Assembly (NCBI RefSeq): GCF_004027225.2
Contig: NC_044283.2
Location: forward strand, 31,394,707 to 31,458,706
DNA length: 64,000 nucleotides
Reading direction: 5' to 3'
DNA from: Strigops habroptila
Taxonomy: Eukaryota > Chordata > Aves > Psittaciformes > Psittacidae
A program made the translations under genes and the position numbers. Below, piece after piece: positions 46,501 through 58,562 of this stretch. The notes beneath the pieces are model-generated. The model did not search any database. It was not told the origin of the DNA and saw only the letters and a program-made list of their open reading frames with translations. Numbering within the stretch: position 1 is the stretch's first letter; each line of letters begins with the position of its first letter.

Positions 46501-49500
46501 TTTGCAATGTTTTATCTGGATGTATTCCAGTAGGTGGCGTTTATCAGCTGCAGGACAGACCTGGCCTTCAGCAAGCCAAAGCTGAACCTGCAAAGTAACA
46601 TCAACAGGAGCTGCGTGTGTGCTGGTTCTTGTTGTTTTCAAGTGTCTTATGTTTTGTGCATTTGCAAATAGGTCGGTGGCATGATTTGGTCCTGTATATA
46701 TAGCAGGTCATGCTGTCTGAGTATTAGCATCTGGCACTCGCAAAGGCAAGGCAAGTATTCACATTTTTGGAGAGGAATCTGAATGCTACTTCATTATTTG
46801 ACTGTCTAGTCCTCTCTTGCAAAATAAAGTACTATTCTAGTGATGCAAATGGGACAAAATACAAGTATTTAAGGATTTAAGGTAGTTTGGGGGGGGGCGG
46901 GGGAAGATGTGCATTGTCTTAATTGTGTCATTTAGCATTTTGTAGTTTGAAGTAGTTTGGGGTTCTGTTGCCTCAGCAATTTACCTTTTCTGCTCTCAGT
47001 CATGTTCACAGTATTTGTAATTTTTAAACCATATTACAGAAATTAATAATGTCATGCAAAAAAAATGCTATAAAACATTTTGGCCGGGTGGCTATATCTT
47101 GCCTAAGTATTTTCTTTTAGAAGTATGCTAGGCTTAAGGGTCTATATTGAAATATGATGATCTTTGTTTTAGAAGAAATATTTTGAAATAAGTTACTGAG
47201 GCAGTAAGTGTAGACTGAATCATCAATTTTAGATGTAAGCAGAAGGTCCTGTAATTAACTTGAGAAATTGAAAGCATAGATGAGTAGCACACTTCAAAGT
47301 CACAGAATAGTGATAATTTATGGCGACACTGACCGCAGAATCATGTGCAGTTATAGCTTTGTCACATTTTTAGCATGACTGGTAATTATCCCAGGATGTG
47401 AAACAAAGTCTGCTTTATAGAATGTGAAATCTGTATTCTGTGGGTTTAGAAAGCTTTCATTTGAATTTAACTAGAAATGTCATAAAGAGAGCATGTTATT
47501 TAGTTAGCTCAGTTGGTAAGTGTATTGGCAGCAGCAGAGGTTAACTCAGAGGAGCTCAGATGTAACTCAGCGTACAAGACCATGCACAAAGAACCAACTG
47601 GAATAGGCAAAATGTGAAATTACATTCATTATTTAAAAAACACAAAGCTGAATGTAAGGCAAAGGGGGGGGAAATCGGAAAAAATACTAGCGAGTAACCT
47701 ACCGCAAAAATGGCTTAATCATCTAGATATATCTATGTCCTGTATCTTCTAACATTTTTTGAGTGCATAAAGACCAACTGTAAGGTAATGCCTTTGTTAC
47801 CAATTAGGTGTGGGGTGAAATTAACTAGGCTAAAAAATTAACTACTTTTACCTTGTGTTTCCATGCTGGTCTTGCTGGAGTTGGGGCACTGGTGCAAACC
47901 AGAGTTGGTGACAGCAGCAGGGGGGAAGTGGTTGAGGTCTGAGGTGCTAATGGAAAGTCAAGGAGCCTGTTGCTGGGCCCAGAGGATAAGTGTGGAGAAG
48001 GGACACTGGTGATGAGGCCCATGCAATTGCTGTGGACTAAGGACTGTGATTCTTTTGTTGTCTCTATAGCAACAGGTGCTCAGGTGGATACCTGGGTTTC
48101 CTTTAAATAAGAGGAGGGATGCACAGATTCAACTGGTCCAGTGGGAATTTTAACAATAAGCAAGGGTTTTTATATCTCCTGGGAAGTGCTAATGTCCCCT
48201 AGCTGCTACTAGAGAGGAGGCTTTAAGGACCTTGACATGTAACAGAATTGCAATTACGGGAGGAGGAAGAGACCTTTTAAGGTTCAGGGCAGTGAGGGAA
48301 TTTGTAGCTTAGTTGATTGGAGGGTTTGTTAACAGCAGAGTTCCAAGGCAGGAGCTGACACTGAAGAGGCTTACTGTGTTCTGTTTTCCTGTCTGTAGCT
48401 GTGGGATAAGAGGGTGTTTTGGTTTGCAAATAGTTAAGTTTAGCACCCACATAATGTATTTCCTATGGGTGGTTGCAAAAAGAAGTAGGGATAAAAGCCA
48501 GATGTTTTGTTTCCATGCCATGCTTATCATGTTTTTTACTCATCCATATGGTAAGGAGAATACAGCAGCCTGGAGGGCCATATGACTTTTCAAAGAAGGA
48601 AGAGATTATTATTAGAAAAGCCATTTCTGTGGTATTAGTGGCTATGTTTTCTTTGATTTGGTCTTTGTGAGTGTACTTTACAACCTGTTAAATAAGAGAT
48701 TTTTGCTTGCTGTACCAGAGAGTCTCAGGTTTTAATAGGTCTGTAGCTGTTAACATACTAGAATTATCATATGGGTGGAGGAAAAGATGCTGAGTGAAAG
48801 GAGGAGAAGGTAGTTTGGCTGTTTCTTTTTGAGCCAGAAGAGAAATCCTCTTTCACTGTCCTAACTGGAGCAAACAACAGTACACACTGAAATTATTTAC
48901 TTTGCTTTAGAGACTGTAGCATGCAGTGCAACTCTGGGGAGGAAGCTAGAATCATGCAAACTTGGCTTCTGAGTTAAGGATGCACAGCAGCTTGATTCAG
49001 GACTAGCTTATTATCTATAATGCTGTCTTGTACAGCATAAATACACCCTGCAGATAACTTCTGGTCTGAAAATTTTGTGTACTGGCTGAATTGGTGAAAA
49101 ATCTGGGGGCTGTTAACAGTCAGAGATAGCTCATGCACCTCCAAAACAGAAGGGCTGGAATGCTGTTTTGTAAGACTCTGCATAACAAATTAGCGACAGT
49201 AGGCTCAGCCAGAAACTGGATCTGCAATGTATGAGAAGGATCAGAAACTGAGAGGGATGAAAGAAAAATAAGGGCAAGCACATTTTCCTTTTAACATGCG
49301 TTATAGCAAAAAGCTGCTCTAGATGGTGGCAGTCTAACTTCATACAGTCTCTGCTCTGCCTGACCTGGAGTTTGGGTCTCTTCCTTGATGAAGACCAGCT
49401 GTATTTATCACAGAACTTCACCTGATAAATAAACTCATGTGAAATGGAACTGCTCCAGTGGAAGAAGCTGGGGCAAGAGCTGGGTGTGCATCATAGTGTG

Positions 49501-52500
49501 TGTGCAGGGGATGTATGGGCAGGAGCACTCTCACAAGTATTGAGGAACCTGGATGTTGCAGAGGGCAAAATTAGACTGCTTTCAGTGAATGCGGGCTCCT
49601 CCTGGCTTAGTGGGACATAACTTATGCTCATGTGTATAAGTGAATTGCATTTTGTTCCATGTGCTCTGAAGTCTGAAAGCTAAGGTTTGTTTTTTTGGTG
49701 TTAAACAGCAAGATGTTATGTCCTCTCCTAGTGAGCTGTGTTTGAGATAAGCTCTATTTTGTCAGTATGAACACAGCTGCTTGAGAGGAGTTTGCTAGAT
49801 GCTCTTCAAGTAATGCTGTGTACACTGATTTCTGTCTTTATATAATTTTTTTTTAAAGCTTCAAAACTTGGCATAGTTTTTCTGGCAAAGATCTTTCAAA
49901 CTTCAAATACCTAAAGCTTAATAAAGTGAATATGTGGAATAGGATTTTGGGGTAGTTTTCTAGTTTATTTAAACAGTGTTGAAATGTTTGTATGTGCAAG
50001 GTTTTTACTTCATGATATGTAGAGCACAGCGGAGTTTTGGCTTTTGAGTCAGATTTCCCAGCACCTAAAATACTAATGAAATAAAAGTTATCCTGGAAGT
50101 ATTGGTCAGCTGCAGGATTTACCATTTATAATTTACTTCATATGGCCTGTTTTGTCTGCTTAATATGGTCATGTCACAAGTTTCATCACTTCAGCTCTCA
50201 GTTCCCAGGTTTTGTTAGTGCATGCTTGTGGATGACTACCTCGCTAGGCTATTTCCATTGATTACTGGATAGCAAGTTCTCAGTTAAGTAGCACACACTG
50301 TACAATAATTAATTAACTCTGACCTTATTTTTCTGTCTATTGAGATTTTGAGCTATAGCTCAGTGTCTGCGTTAATGGTTGGAGGGGAAAAATGTCCTGG
50401 TATAATGATATCTATGTAGTGTTGACATTTAGTACTGAATACCTGCAAAATATTTTATACTAATATAGTCATATAGCCTATCAAATGTGAACTGTGAAAC
50501 TAAGTAATAATACAGACTAGGACATGTTTTGGATTTCTCTTCCTGTTGGTTATGATACACAACATGATCTCTTGCATGAATAGGAATCTCTCAAAGCTTA
50601 TCCAAAAACTGAAGATAATTTATAATGCACGGTAGTGTATATATTAAAAATGATAATGCTACTACTCCATAATTACATGATTCTAAAAAGCGGAAGTGGA
50701 CAAGGTCATGTAGGAAACACATTAGCAAGTAGGAAACATGATTTGCTTGTTTCCTTAGGGAGGCTTCAAAACTGCCCCACAGTGGCTGAGTGTATTGATG
50801 CTGTCCGAGGGCTTTAATGGAAAAGAGAATTCTCAGTTAGCCCTGTTTAGGCTGTGTATTTGGTGTGTGTTTCATTTCTAAGCTACTGGCCTTGGCTGGA
50901 GGCCGAACGTTGGGTTGCACAAACCGTTGCTTATGATTGCTGGAACTAGTGCAAACTGCTTGCAGAACGCTCAGGGGGTTGGAAGTCTGGGAAGTGCATG
51001 CAGCTGGAAGTAGTGGCCTCTCTGTTTAAGCAGTTATTCTGCCTGCAATGCAGATGTAAACAAAACATGGCATTTAGAGCATACAGGACAGTCAGGGATG
51101 TCTATAGTACGCTCTTAAGCAGCAACAGGGTGTTTTAGAGGATAAGAATTTCTTCAAAGCATGCTAATCCCCAAACCAAAGGATTCAGTTGGGTGTCTGC
51201 CTTATAGAGTGCCACATTAATAAAAAGAAGTAGAAGAATAACAAGTATTCAGAGAGTAACAAATATTCAGAGAATCCACAGCTGAATGAGCGTATAGGAG
51301 CTGTTCAGCCTTCATGCAAGTTGTGTATTTGTCCAGATCCTGTTTGAAACACTGAAAAGAATTTTGCTATCAGATGCCTAAAACTGGAAAGATCTCTCCT
51401 GACTTGGTTAGAACAGAAATGGCCTTGTAACTAGATATCTTGCAAAGGAAAGTAGGGAAGCCTTCATGTTCTGGATGTGCTACCATGTAAAAGCAGTTGG
51501 TTGAAAATAACCTTTTTAAGGGTCAGAGCAGCAGTAAAGTGCATCAGTACTGCTGTGTGGCTGTTCTGACAGGGTTCCCTGAGAACTGGTACTGTTGGTC
51601 CATTGCTTTTGCAGTCCATCAAAAGGCAGCACATCAGACTACCAACTGTAACACCATCTGGCAAGAAAGAGTCAGGAAAGCAAACCTTAAAATGAAAAAG
51701 AACAAATGAGACTGTACCTGCTGGATTTCATACAGAGGACCGTTGACCCTTAGAAACATTGTCAGTACCTACGTTACATATATCTACATATTTAGAAATA
51801 GTTGCACATCTGTAAATGTCAGTTCTCTGAGAGATGCATCTGGGAAATTCAGGAGAAGGAGAAGAAAGCAAATCAAGTCTGAAATAATCACATAGGCTGT
51901 ATTTTGTGTAGATACATGATGACACTGCCAATATGCCTCCGGCAGTTCTCAGGGTCATGCTCTGTAGTAGCTGAGGGGTGATGAGGAAACTGCAGTGAGA
52001 GTATGTCAGTGAGCTGGCTTAGGGCAAAGGAGTAGGCAATGAGAAATGGATGACTTGCAGAACAAATGCAAGCTTGGCTAGAAGCTCTTTATGATGGTGT
52101 TTGCAAGTGGAAACTTGGAAAAGTATGTTAAAGATGGGAAAGCATCCACACTGAAAGCAGGCATAAATCATCAAACTCATACTAACGTACCTGCTACTTA
52201 CTGCTCCTGAGTTATCTTTGTTATATACTATTGAAGCAGTGCTACGGTTAACGGTATCAAAAAAGGACTGGAATGCTTGCAGGTTAACTTGCAGCATGAA
52301 AATACAGGCTATATTTGGACAAATGGAGCTAAAACATAGATGAACATATCGTCATAGCAGTCGCAGCCCAGTTTCAAAATGGGGACTGCAAGAAATTCAA
52401 GAATGAACTAAGACAAGTGCTAGCAAGTGCTTGTGTGTAGTTGAAATCAATAGAACTATTCATGTAAGCAGGTATTTGCTGAGCAAAAGGGGAAGTTTCA

Positions 52501-55500
52501 ACATAGCTCTGGAAGTGAAAGGTGGGTCAGTTGCAGAGTAGGAATAAAAAAATAAAGTAGAACTGTACGAGGAAATATATTTGTGCTTTTCTGTGCCTTT
52601 TGTTTTTCTTCTCTCCAGTATAAAGCAGCTTGACAGGTACGGTCAGCTGATCCTCGCAAACTCCACTGCAGCAGACACAGGTGAATATAGCTGCTGGCTT
52701 CAGCTGTGCAATGGTAACAAATGCAGGAAGGATGAGACTAAAACAGGCTCAACATACATCTTTTTCACAGGTAATTAACTCACTGGGGGATTATTAATGG
52801 AAATATATTTGCTAGTAAGGAATAAAGCTACATCAGTGATTTCACTGTCAGGATTTTTCTTCCACAGTTTTAGTGGTTGCTAAGGAAGACAGTGCTGGTG
52901 AGCAGAAGATTACTTGCTTAGTGTGATTAATGAGTCTGTTTTCCCTATGGATTATGCTAAATGTGTACCCAAAATAATGTATAATGCAATGGAAAGCAAA
53001 TACTTTTGGAAATACGAACACGTTCTGAGGATCTTCTACAAAATTAATTGAATTAAAAAATGCTTAATTTTTGAAAATATGTCTGGATGAAGAAAATAAA
53101 TCTGTGCAGATGATTAATCTTGTCACAGTGTTCGGATGACCACATGTACTCTTCCCCCTCCCCCCCCACTTCCAGTTACCTGCAGTGACTTAAAAATCTT
53201 GACCTCATTGACCTTGGTAAGGTCACAGTTTCTCCCAAGAGTCTTTGTAACATGTTGAGAGGCAAAACACTCTTTAAGTATATATGTTGTCCCACAGAGC
53301 TTGAGGTTGACTGTAGCCCTAACACTGCATGGATAGGGTCGTAGTAGGTGACTGTGCAGAGTTTACTGCTACATGGTACATCAGAGCTGTAATCAAATGG
53401 TTCACTTGTCCTTCTCATGGAGAACATTCTGAGTGGTAAAACAACCTTTGCTGCCTGATCAGAGCAAAACCATTCTTGGCTAGCAAATATTTTAGTACAA
53501 AATCCTAAGCTAGGATTGTTTGTGATATGTTTTGGAGCTAAGTTAGGCCATGAGACTCTGCAGAAGCCATTGATCAGAAGTGCTTAATGTTCTGAGGATA
53601 CATTCCTTTAGAAAGGCTGGAATGAACTTTCCAGTCAAGTTGTTATATAAATGCTCATGCTAGAAAGAGGAATTTCAGCTTTATATTTCTAAGCAGCATG
53701 CCAAATATGGAAGTACTCTTTAACTTCCATTCTAAAAGCACTATTTCAGCTACTTAGAGAAGTAAATCAAATATTTGCCTAAAGTTGTATATATGAAAAG
53801 GCTGTAGCTCCAAAGAATGTCTCTTTCTAGTAGTGCTTATCTTACCAGTGGTGGTGGTGTTTTTATGTGTGTTACCCTTTAAAAGTGGGCGATTGAGCAG
53901 AATTAGATCCACATGAGTATTTGGAAACTTACTGAAAAGGAATTCCAAAGATTTTCTTAAGATTAAAAAAATCTGATTACATGAAGAATACTTCGCTTTT
54001 CTTCTTGATTTAATGTTTTTAATGCAAGCTATGTAAATATATACTCACAGGTTAGAAAAGTTGCTATTTTTTTTCTTGTGTGTGTGCATATTTAAAGCAA
54101 AAAGCATCGGGTAATTTTTAATGTTACTTGTAGCTATTTTCACTTGTCATGTGTACTTTCTCTTCTGTTAAACCAAGATGTATATATTATTCTAACTGTA
54201 TCAACTCTTCTGCACAGATAAAGAGGAACTTTTTGTACCTACTCCCAGTTATTTTGAGATTGTATACCTGAACCCAGATAAACCTGCAGTCATCCCATGT
54301 CGTGTTACTACTCCTTCAGCAAAAGTAACTCTGCACAGGGAATTTCCAGCAGAAGAAATTGAAACAGATGGAACTAATATTGTTTATGATGTGAAGAAGG
54401 GTTTTGTCTACCAGCACCCTACTTCTGATCATAAGGGTATTGTCTACTGCAAAGCAGAGTCGCAGGGAGCACCTCAGATTTCCATCAAGTATCACCTACT
54501 GTATGTGGAAGGTAAGGTGCAGTTTTCTGTATGCTTACACTGACATTCTACTGGCATTGTTTAGAAAACAATAAAAAAAAATTAAGTAATCACAGAATTT
54601 TAAAATCTTGATTAGAAGTATATGTGATAAAACTGTAGGTTTAAATTCCAGCAGTTTCCCAGTGTAGAGGGGAGAGTTGCAGGTGTACATCACTTACCTG
54701 TAGCAATAAGCAAGCTGAGGCAAAAATTGACTCTTAAGTTTTATCAGTGTATTTAACTTCAGAAACTAATTTTCTGCTTCTAAACACTGTCTTTCTCTCA
54801 GTTCCCAAGGGCCCGCCCTCAACCACAATTTCAGCATCATCCAATAGAGCAGACGTCAGTGACAGCATTCATGTAATCTGCACAGTCCTTGGTGAGCCGG
54901 ATGTAGATGTGAACTTCAGGTGGCAGTTCCCAGGGCAAGAGGTAAGAGATGTATGCCCTGGCTGAAATGGCGTGTGCTTCCTAAAGGCAACGTTTTCAAT
55001 GCCAGTCAGTGTCTAGAGTTGGAGTAAAGATTCCTTCAGATTGTGGTGTCTGCCTCTTGCTAGCTTGGGCTTGCTGGCAGGAGGAGGTAGCACATTCCTT
55101 TTGAATTTCAGCTTGTCTTTCCTGAGAGCCTTGAATTAGCACAGGAACAAAGCTGGAGAGCTCTGCCCATGTTAGTAAAGATCAAGCTCACCAAAGCTCA
55201 CTCCTCCCTCAGGTTTCCATTCCAGAGACACTTGGCCTCTGGCAGCATTTACAAAGAAAAGCCTCAGACAGGGTCAGAGCCAGCCAGCGTCAGGAAGCTA
55301 TTCTAGAGCAAGCCATAAATCCTCACTGATGCTTCTGCATTTGATATACCTTCCATCTCTGTGGCTCAGGCACATGAATCATCACAGCACAGAATCTTTT
55401 AAGCTTAATTGCTGCCCACATCCAGAAGCACAGAAATCTGCTTCTGCCCAGCCTCATCTGAAAGAACCCATTGGAAACAGCCAGTGAATCTTAAAACTTT

Positions 55501-58347
55501 AGTCCTTTTTCTTGAACAGAAGTTATATCTGACTGGCATCTTTAGGTGTATCTGACTGGCTTCATTGGTGATCCCCTCTCTTCTCCCTCTACCCACCCTG
55601 ACCAGTTACAGTAGGGACTTGTTTCTTAACCAGCCTCATTCTGCTGCTGTTTATCCTAAGCAGTCCAGGAGCAAAGAAAGGACTGCTGGAAGGTGGAACC
55701 CTTCACCAGAGGAAAGGGATCCTCTAGGACCTGAAGGTTTGCATTATATTCCACTTGCCAGCCCTCCTGGTGCTGGGTTGTCAAGGGACCATGCAGAACT
55801 TGCTAAGGAGGTCCTTGTATCAGTACTGGTGTTCCTAAGGCAGCAAAGAATTAAGTAGGTTAACAGCAGAGGTAACTGCTTAAGTGCGTGGTTGGACTTT
55901 AGTGCTTCCTAGGCTTGAGAAAATTCAAATCTAAATCCCCAGAGTTGCTGTAGTTGTTAAGATAGAGACTATAGCACTGACTGAACAGCTAAACACATGC
56001 AGTGTGCAGTGCATGCTGCGGTGCAGGGCACATGTACTATCCACAGAGGACTATACCCTCCGACTGCCCACCTCCCACCTGTGGTGGCTGAGAGAGGCTC
56101 TGGCCTGTGACCTGCCTCTGCCCTGGGAAGGACTCATCTGCTTATCCACTGGAGTGAACAGTCTCAGCTCCAGCTGTGCCTGGGGATAGGGAGGGATGAG
56201 TTGTGTTTGGGTTTCTGCCCCGTTTCTGCAAAATGATTAAGTAAATGGCAGAGTAGAAGCACTGGATGCATGTTGGCGACTTAGCATTTATTAAGGAACT
56301 GGTCACATGCTGCAAAGGTAGGGTTGGAGGGAGAAGAGAGAGAAGACCATCAGTTGTGCTGGTGAGAAAGACCTTCTTTTGTGCAAGGAAAGAGACTGGC
56401 AAAGTTCTGAGATATACTGGATGTTTCCTTTCATTGTGGCTGCTTTCAGTGCAGGGAGCTCAGTGATTGATAGTTTTTGTTCCCCAGCACCTGGGCTGTC
56501 ACCTACCACTTGATCCGTGAGCAGAAGCAGCACTTTAATCTCTGTTTGCTCCTAGGTACATTACATTGGAGAGATCCCTGTCTTGTCTCTGTAGTCACTA
56601 ACCTCTCCCGTGTACTTTTTTTTTTTCCTTGCCACTCCCTGACAACTGCGTTTGCTTGTTCCCCTGCTGTACATGCTTACTGATGCATACCAATCCACTT
56701 CCTTAATATGATTCCCTGAAACTAGCTTCAAAGCAGAAGGCAATTAGTTTGACAAAAACTGGGCTAGCAAGAGCCCAACCTGGCAAATAGCATCTGCCTT
56801 ACGTGGCCTCTACCTTCGCTTTTACTAGGGACACTTGCTTTGGCTAAGAACTAACTTAGGCTTGAATTATGTGTGAGGTAGCACTTGATTTTCAGGCTGG
56901 GAACAGGTTAGTGCTCTGCTGGGTAGAGCTCTGCTGAGTGTTTTGCGTTCTTCTAAAGGGTTAAGAATTTCTGGGTGAGATGACCATTGTTATCAAAAGA
57001 AGTTCTTGCTAGTTGTAAATGTGTGTCACTTCTTAGGCATCCCCTGAGCTTCACAAAGACTGGCAGGTTCTCCTGGATTGGTCATTTTGCAAGTGTGAGA
57101 TTGTCGCTCTGGCACTAGATAAGCGTCTAGTTTACCCTTTTGCTACTATTAGCTTAAGCCTTGTAGCATTCATATTGGTAAACAGCTAAACCATCTATTT
57201 CATGAAGCAAGAGGAGATGGTTTCCCAGCAGAAGCCTCTCTCACCAGTTTTATCCAGGTTACTGATAGAAGCTGCTGACTAGCATGATGGAGTTTGGAAG
57301 AAAGACTGTCTTATTCTTTGGGCCAGTTTTTCTCATGCAGGCCTTTGCAAATTTGTGAGATGCCAGGGAATGTGACCTGATAAACAGTCCATCAGAGAAT
57401 TCCCTTTTAGAAGGGGGTGGGGAGAGTGGGGGAGTACCAGTTATATGTAACACTACTACAATATAAAAAACATCTTTCTAAGCATCCTTATTTGTATTTT
57501 TGGCTTTGAAGTTACACATTCTTGAAAGCGTAATGTGAGGATTAATATAGAAGGATTTGTGAATTGTTACTGTTTGCTTGTATGTTACCTAATACAGCAT
57601 TTCTGAAACTAGAGGTGGAGGAATTAGTTTGCAACAGATGATCTAAAGCTATTATCTGTGCTAAAAGAGAACTAGGTAAAGCTTGGTCAACTGATGCTGC
57701 TGCTGTTTTCCTTTTTGAGACATGCTGAAATTCACTCTGAAAATAAGCTCACACTTCTTTCTTTCCTGATGTCTCCCCCAGGATACCTTGCCCATTTGAT
57801 CAAGTACCCAAAGGCAACCCTAGTAAGTAAGTGGCCCACAACTGCAACCAAGTCCGTTTATATACTCCAGGCAGAGCTTTGGCAGGCCATTGCTAATCTA
57901 AAGATACACAGTATCTGCACCTGAGTGGAAGAGCCCCTGTATTTAGCCTTATTTGGTGTAACTAACTTAGTGGTAGGTAAATATTTAATGCAGGAATGTT
58001 GCTGCAATTGCCTTCAGTTTCCTCACTTAAGGCTGACTTCTGGCTATAGGCTTCTGCTCTCTCTTGGTTCAGGGTTTGATAAGTGTCACTAAATGCACTT
58101 TGCAGAAGCATGTATTTTCTTATGTGGTTGGTTGTGTGTGTTTGTTTCTTTTGAACAGTCTGAGAGGCCTGTGATTATCCAAAACTTCTGGAGATTGATA
58201 AACAGAGGAATTGGACATACCACAAGAATCTCAAAGAGCATTCTTCTTGTTGAGGGTTTTGAAGCCAGAGATGCTGGAAACTACATTTGTATAGCTCAGA
58301 ACCTCCAAGGAGAAACAACAGTAGCTACTAAAGTTGAACTAAATTGA
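37186..58347 (+). CDS. PDGFRL: Platelet-derived growth factor receptor-like protein, whole spliced coding span
   Basis: Secreted protein related to the extracellular immunoglobulin domains of PDGF receptors, with no membrane helix and no kinase domain. In humans it is a candidate tumour suppressor at 8p22; its biochemical role is poorly known. Six coding exons join in phase to 374 codons (human 375). In order: signal peptide [16 protein letters not shown] (1-16); a lysine-rich, likely extended segment (about 25-54); an Ig domain with Cys95 and Cys142 in DTGEYSCW; a middle region with VIPCRV and GIVYCKAE, which may be a further Ig fold; and a C-terminal Ig domain with VICTVLGEP and [11 protein letters not shown]. 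Sequons occur at N99 and N131. The ATG is in a CCGCCATGC context. The identification is firm. Confidence 0.97.
39167..39196 (+). other. Perfect 13-bp inverted repeat with GAGA loop
   Basis: TGCTGCCCCTTGT pairs exactly with ACAAGGGGCAGCA across a GAGA loop, which fits the GNRA tetraloop pattern. The outer flanks can add two more pairs after one mismatch. The stem is shorter than a microRNA precursor. It would be transcribed in the sense direction within PDGFRL intron 1. Function unknown. Confidence 0.85.
43374..43605 (-). mobile_element. CR1 LINE fragment, minus strand
   Basis: Reverse complement of a CR1 3' part: GTCACAGGATGGCTGAGATT, 'gagtccaacccctgcttgag', 'ggttgggttttgagtatctc', and 'tgtgccagtgcttgatcacc' follow the CR1 consensus order. 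The ends are approximate. Confidence 0.9.
44769..45063 (+). CDS. PDGFRL: PDGFRL coding exon 2 (residues 19-116)
   Basis: Encodes the Lys/Pro-rich stretch beginning [20 protein letters not shown], then [20 protein letters not shown], and the first half of the N-terminal Ig domain with [10 protein letters not shown] (Cys95, sequon N99). Phase 1 in, phase 2 out, donor GTAAGC. Confidence 0.96.
45112..45129. repeat. C18 homopolymer
   Basis: Eighteen consecutive C residues about 50 bp downstream of the exon 2 donor. Such runs are unstable and prone to sequencing or assembly length errors. Confidence 0.9.
45785..45932 (-). mobile_element. CR1 LINE fragment (coding-end region), minus strand
   Basis: 'catctttgtggccctcctct' and 'cacagtactccaagtggggt' are the reverse complement of the CR1 ORF2 C-terminal region. 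A short relic with no usable reading frame. Confidence 0.88.
46889..46903. repeat. G-rich run
   Basis: Nine G, one C, then five G. Short homopolymer-like tract in PDGFRL intron 2. Confidence 0.85.
52619..52770 (+). CDS. PDGFRL: PDGFRL coding exon 3 (residues 117-167)
   Basis: Encodes the second half of the first Ig domain: [20 protein letters not shown], with the conserved D-x-G-x-Y-x-C motif (Cys142) and sequon N131, then [16 protein letters not shown]. Phase 2 in, phase 1 out, donor GTAATT. Confidence 0.96.
52771..54217 (+). other. PDGFRL: PDGFRL intron 3
   Basis: 1.45-kb intron, AT-rich, with a short CCCC/TCCC tract near 53155-53168. No repeats of note. Confidence 0.9.
54218..54511 (+). 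CDS. PDGFRL: PDGFRL coding exon 4 (residues 168-265)
   Basis: Encodes [40 protein letters not shown] and [20 protein letters not shown]. The two cysteines suggest an Ig-like fold in the middle of the protein, comparable to domain 2 of PDGF receptors. Phase 1 in and out, donor GTAAGG. Confidence 0.96.
54802..54941 (+). CDS. PDGFRL: PDGFRL coding exon 5 (residues 266-312)
   Basis: Starts the C-terminal Ig domain: [20 protein letters not shown], then [20 protein letters not shown] and FPGQE. Phase 1 in, phase 0 out, donor GTAAGA. Confidence 0.96.
54942..58158 (+). other. PDGFRL: PDGFRL intron 5
   Basis: 3.2-kb intron, somewhat more GC-rich than the rest of the gene. Several 60-97-codon open frames inside are unrelated to known proteins and lack flanking splice signals. 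The 290-bp intron 4 at 54512-54801 is likewise plain. Confidence 0.9.
58159..58347 (+). CDS. PDGFRL: PDGFRL last coding exon 6 (residues 313-374)
   Basis: Encodes [40 protein letters not shown] and [20 protein letters not shown], closing the final Ig domain, then TGA. The acceptor TTTCTTTTGAACAG is ordinary. Phase 0 in. Confidence 0.97.
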   Translation, partial: SERPVIIQNFWRLINRGIGHTTRISKSILLVEGFEARDAGNYICIAQNLQGETTVATKVELN

Positions 58348-58562
58348 TCCAAAGGGCTTCTGGACATGGAATGAACTGTATGTTATTTGACATTATAGCC
58401 ATTCATTTTCTTTACTAATGTTTAAATGACATTTTTCTCTATCCCTGTCTCTTTTTTTCATGTGTTGTCAATGCATTCCATATTCAGTAGCTTGACAGGC
58501 CAAAACCGAGTTTCCTACATCCAGCAATAGTGAGTTAATAAACCTACGGTGAAGCATTAAAG
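58348..58562 (+). other. PDGFRL: PDGFRL 3' untranslated region (inferred)
   Basis: Short AT-rich stretch from the stop codon to about 20 bases past the first AATAAA. The extent is an inference from that signal. Confidence 0.6.
58537..58542 (+). terminator. PDGFRL: Probable poly(A) signal of PDGFRL
   Basis: AATAAA 190 bases after the stop codon, in TGAGTTAATAAACC. It is the first canonical signal downstream of the gene. Confidence 0.6.

Larger units (their letters stand above)
45064..52618 (+). other. PDGFRL: PDGFRL intron 2
   Basis: 7.55-kb intron with a C18 homopolymer just after the donor, a minus-strand CR1 fragment at about 45785, an A-run near 45651 and a G-rich run at 46889-46903. Otherwise unremarkable, with no exon-like frame. 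Confidence 0.9.

Noticed and set aside
47825-48022. 65-codon minus-strand Ser/Pro-rich frame in PDGFRL intron 2
   Set aside because: Composition-driven, no domain, no splice context.
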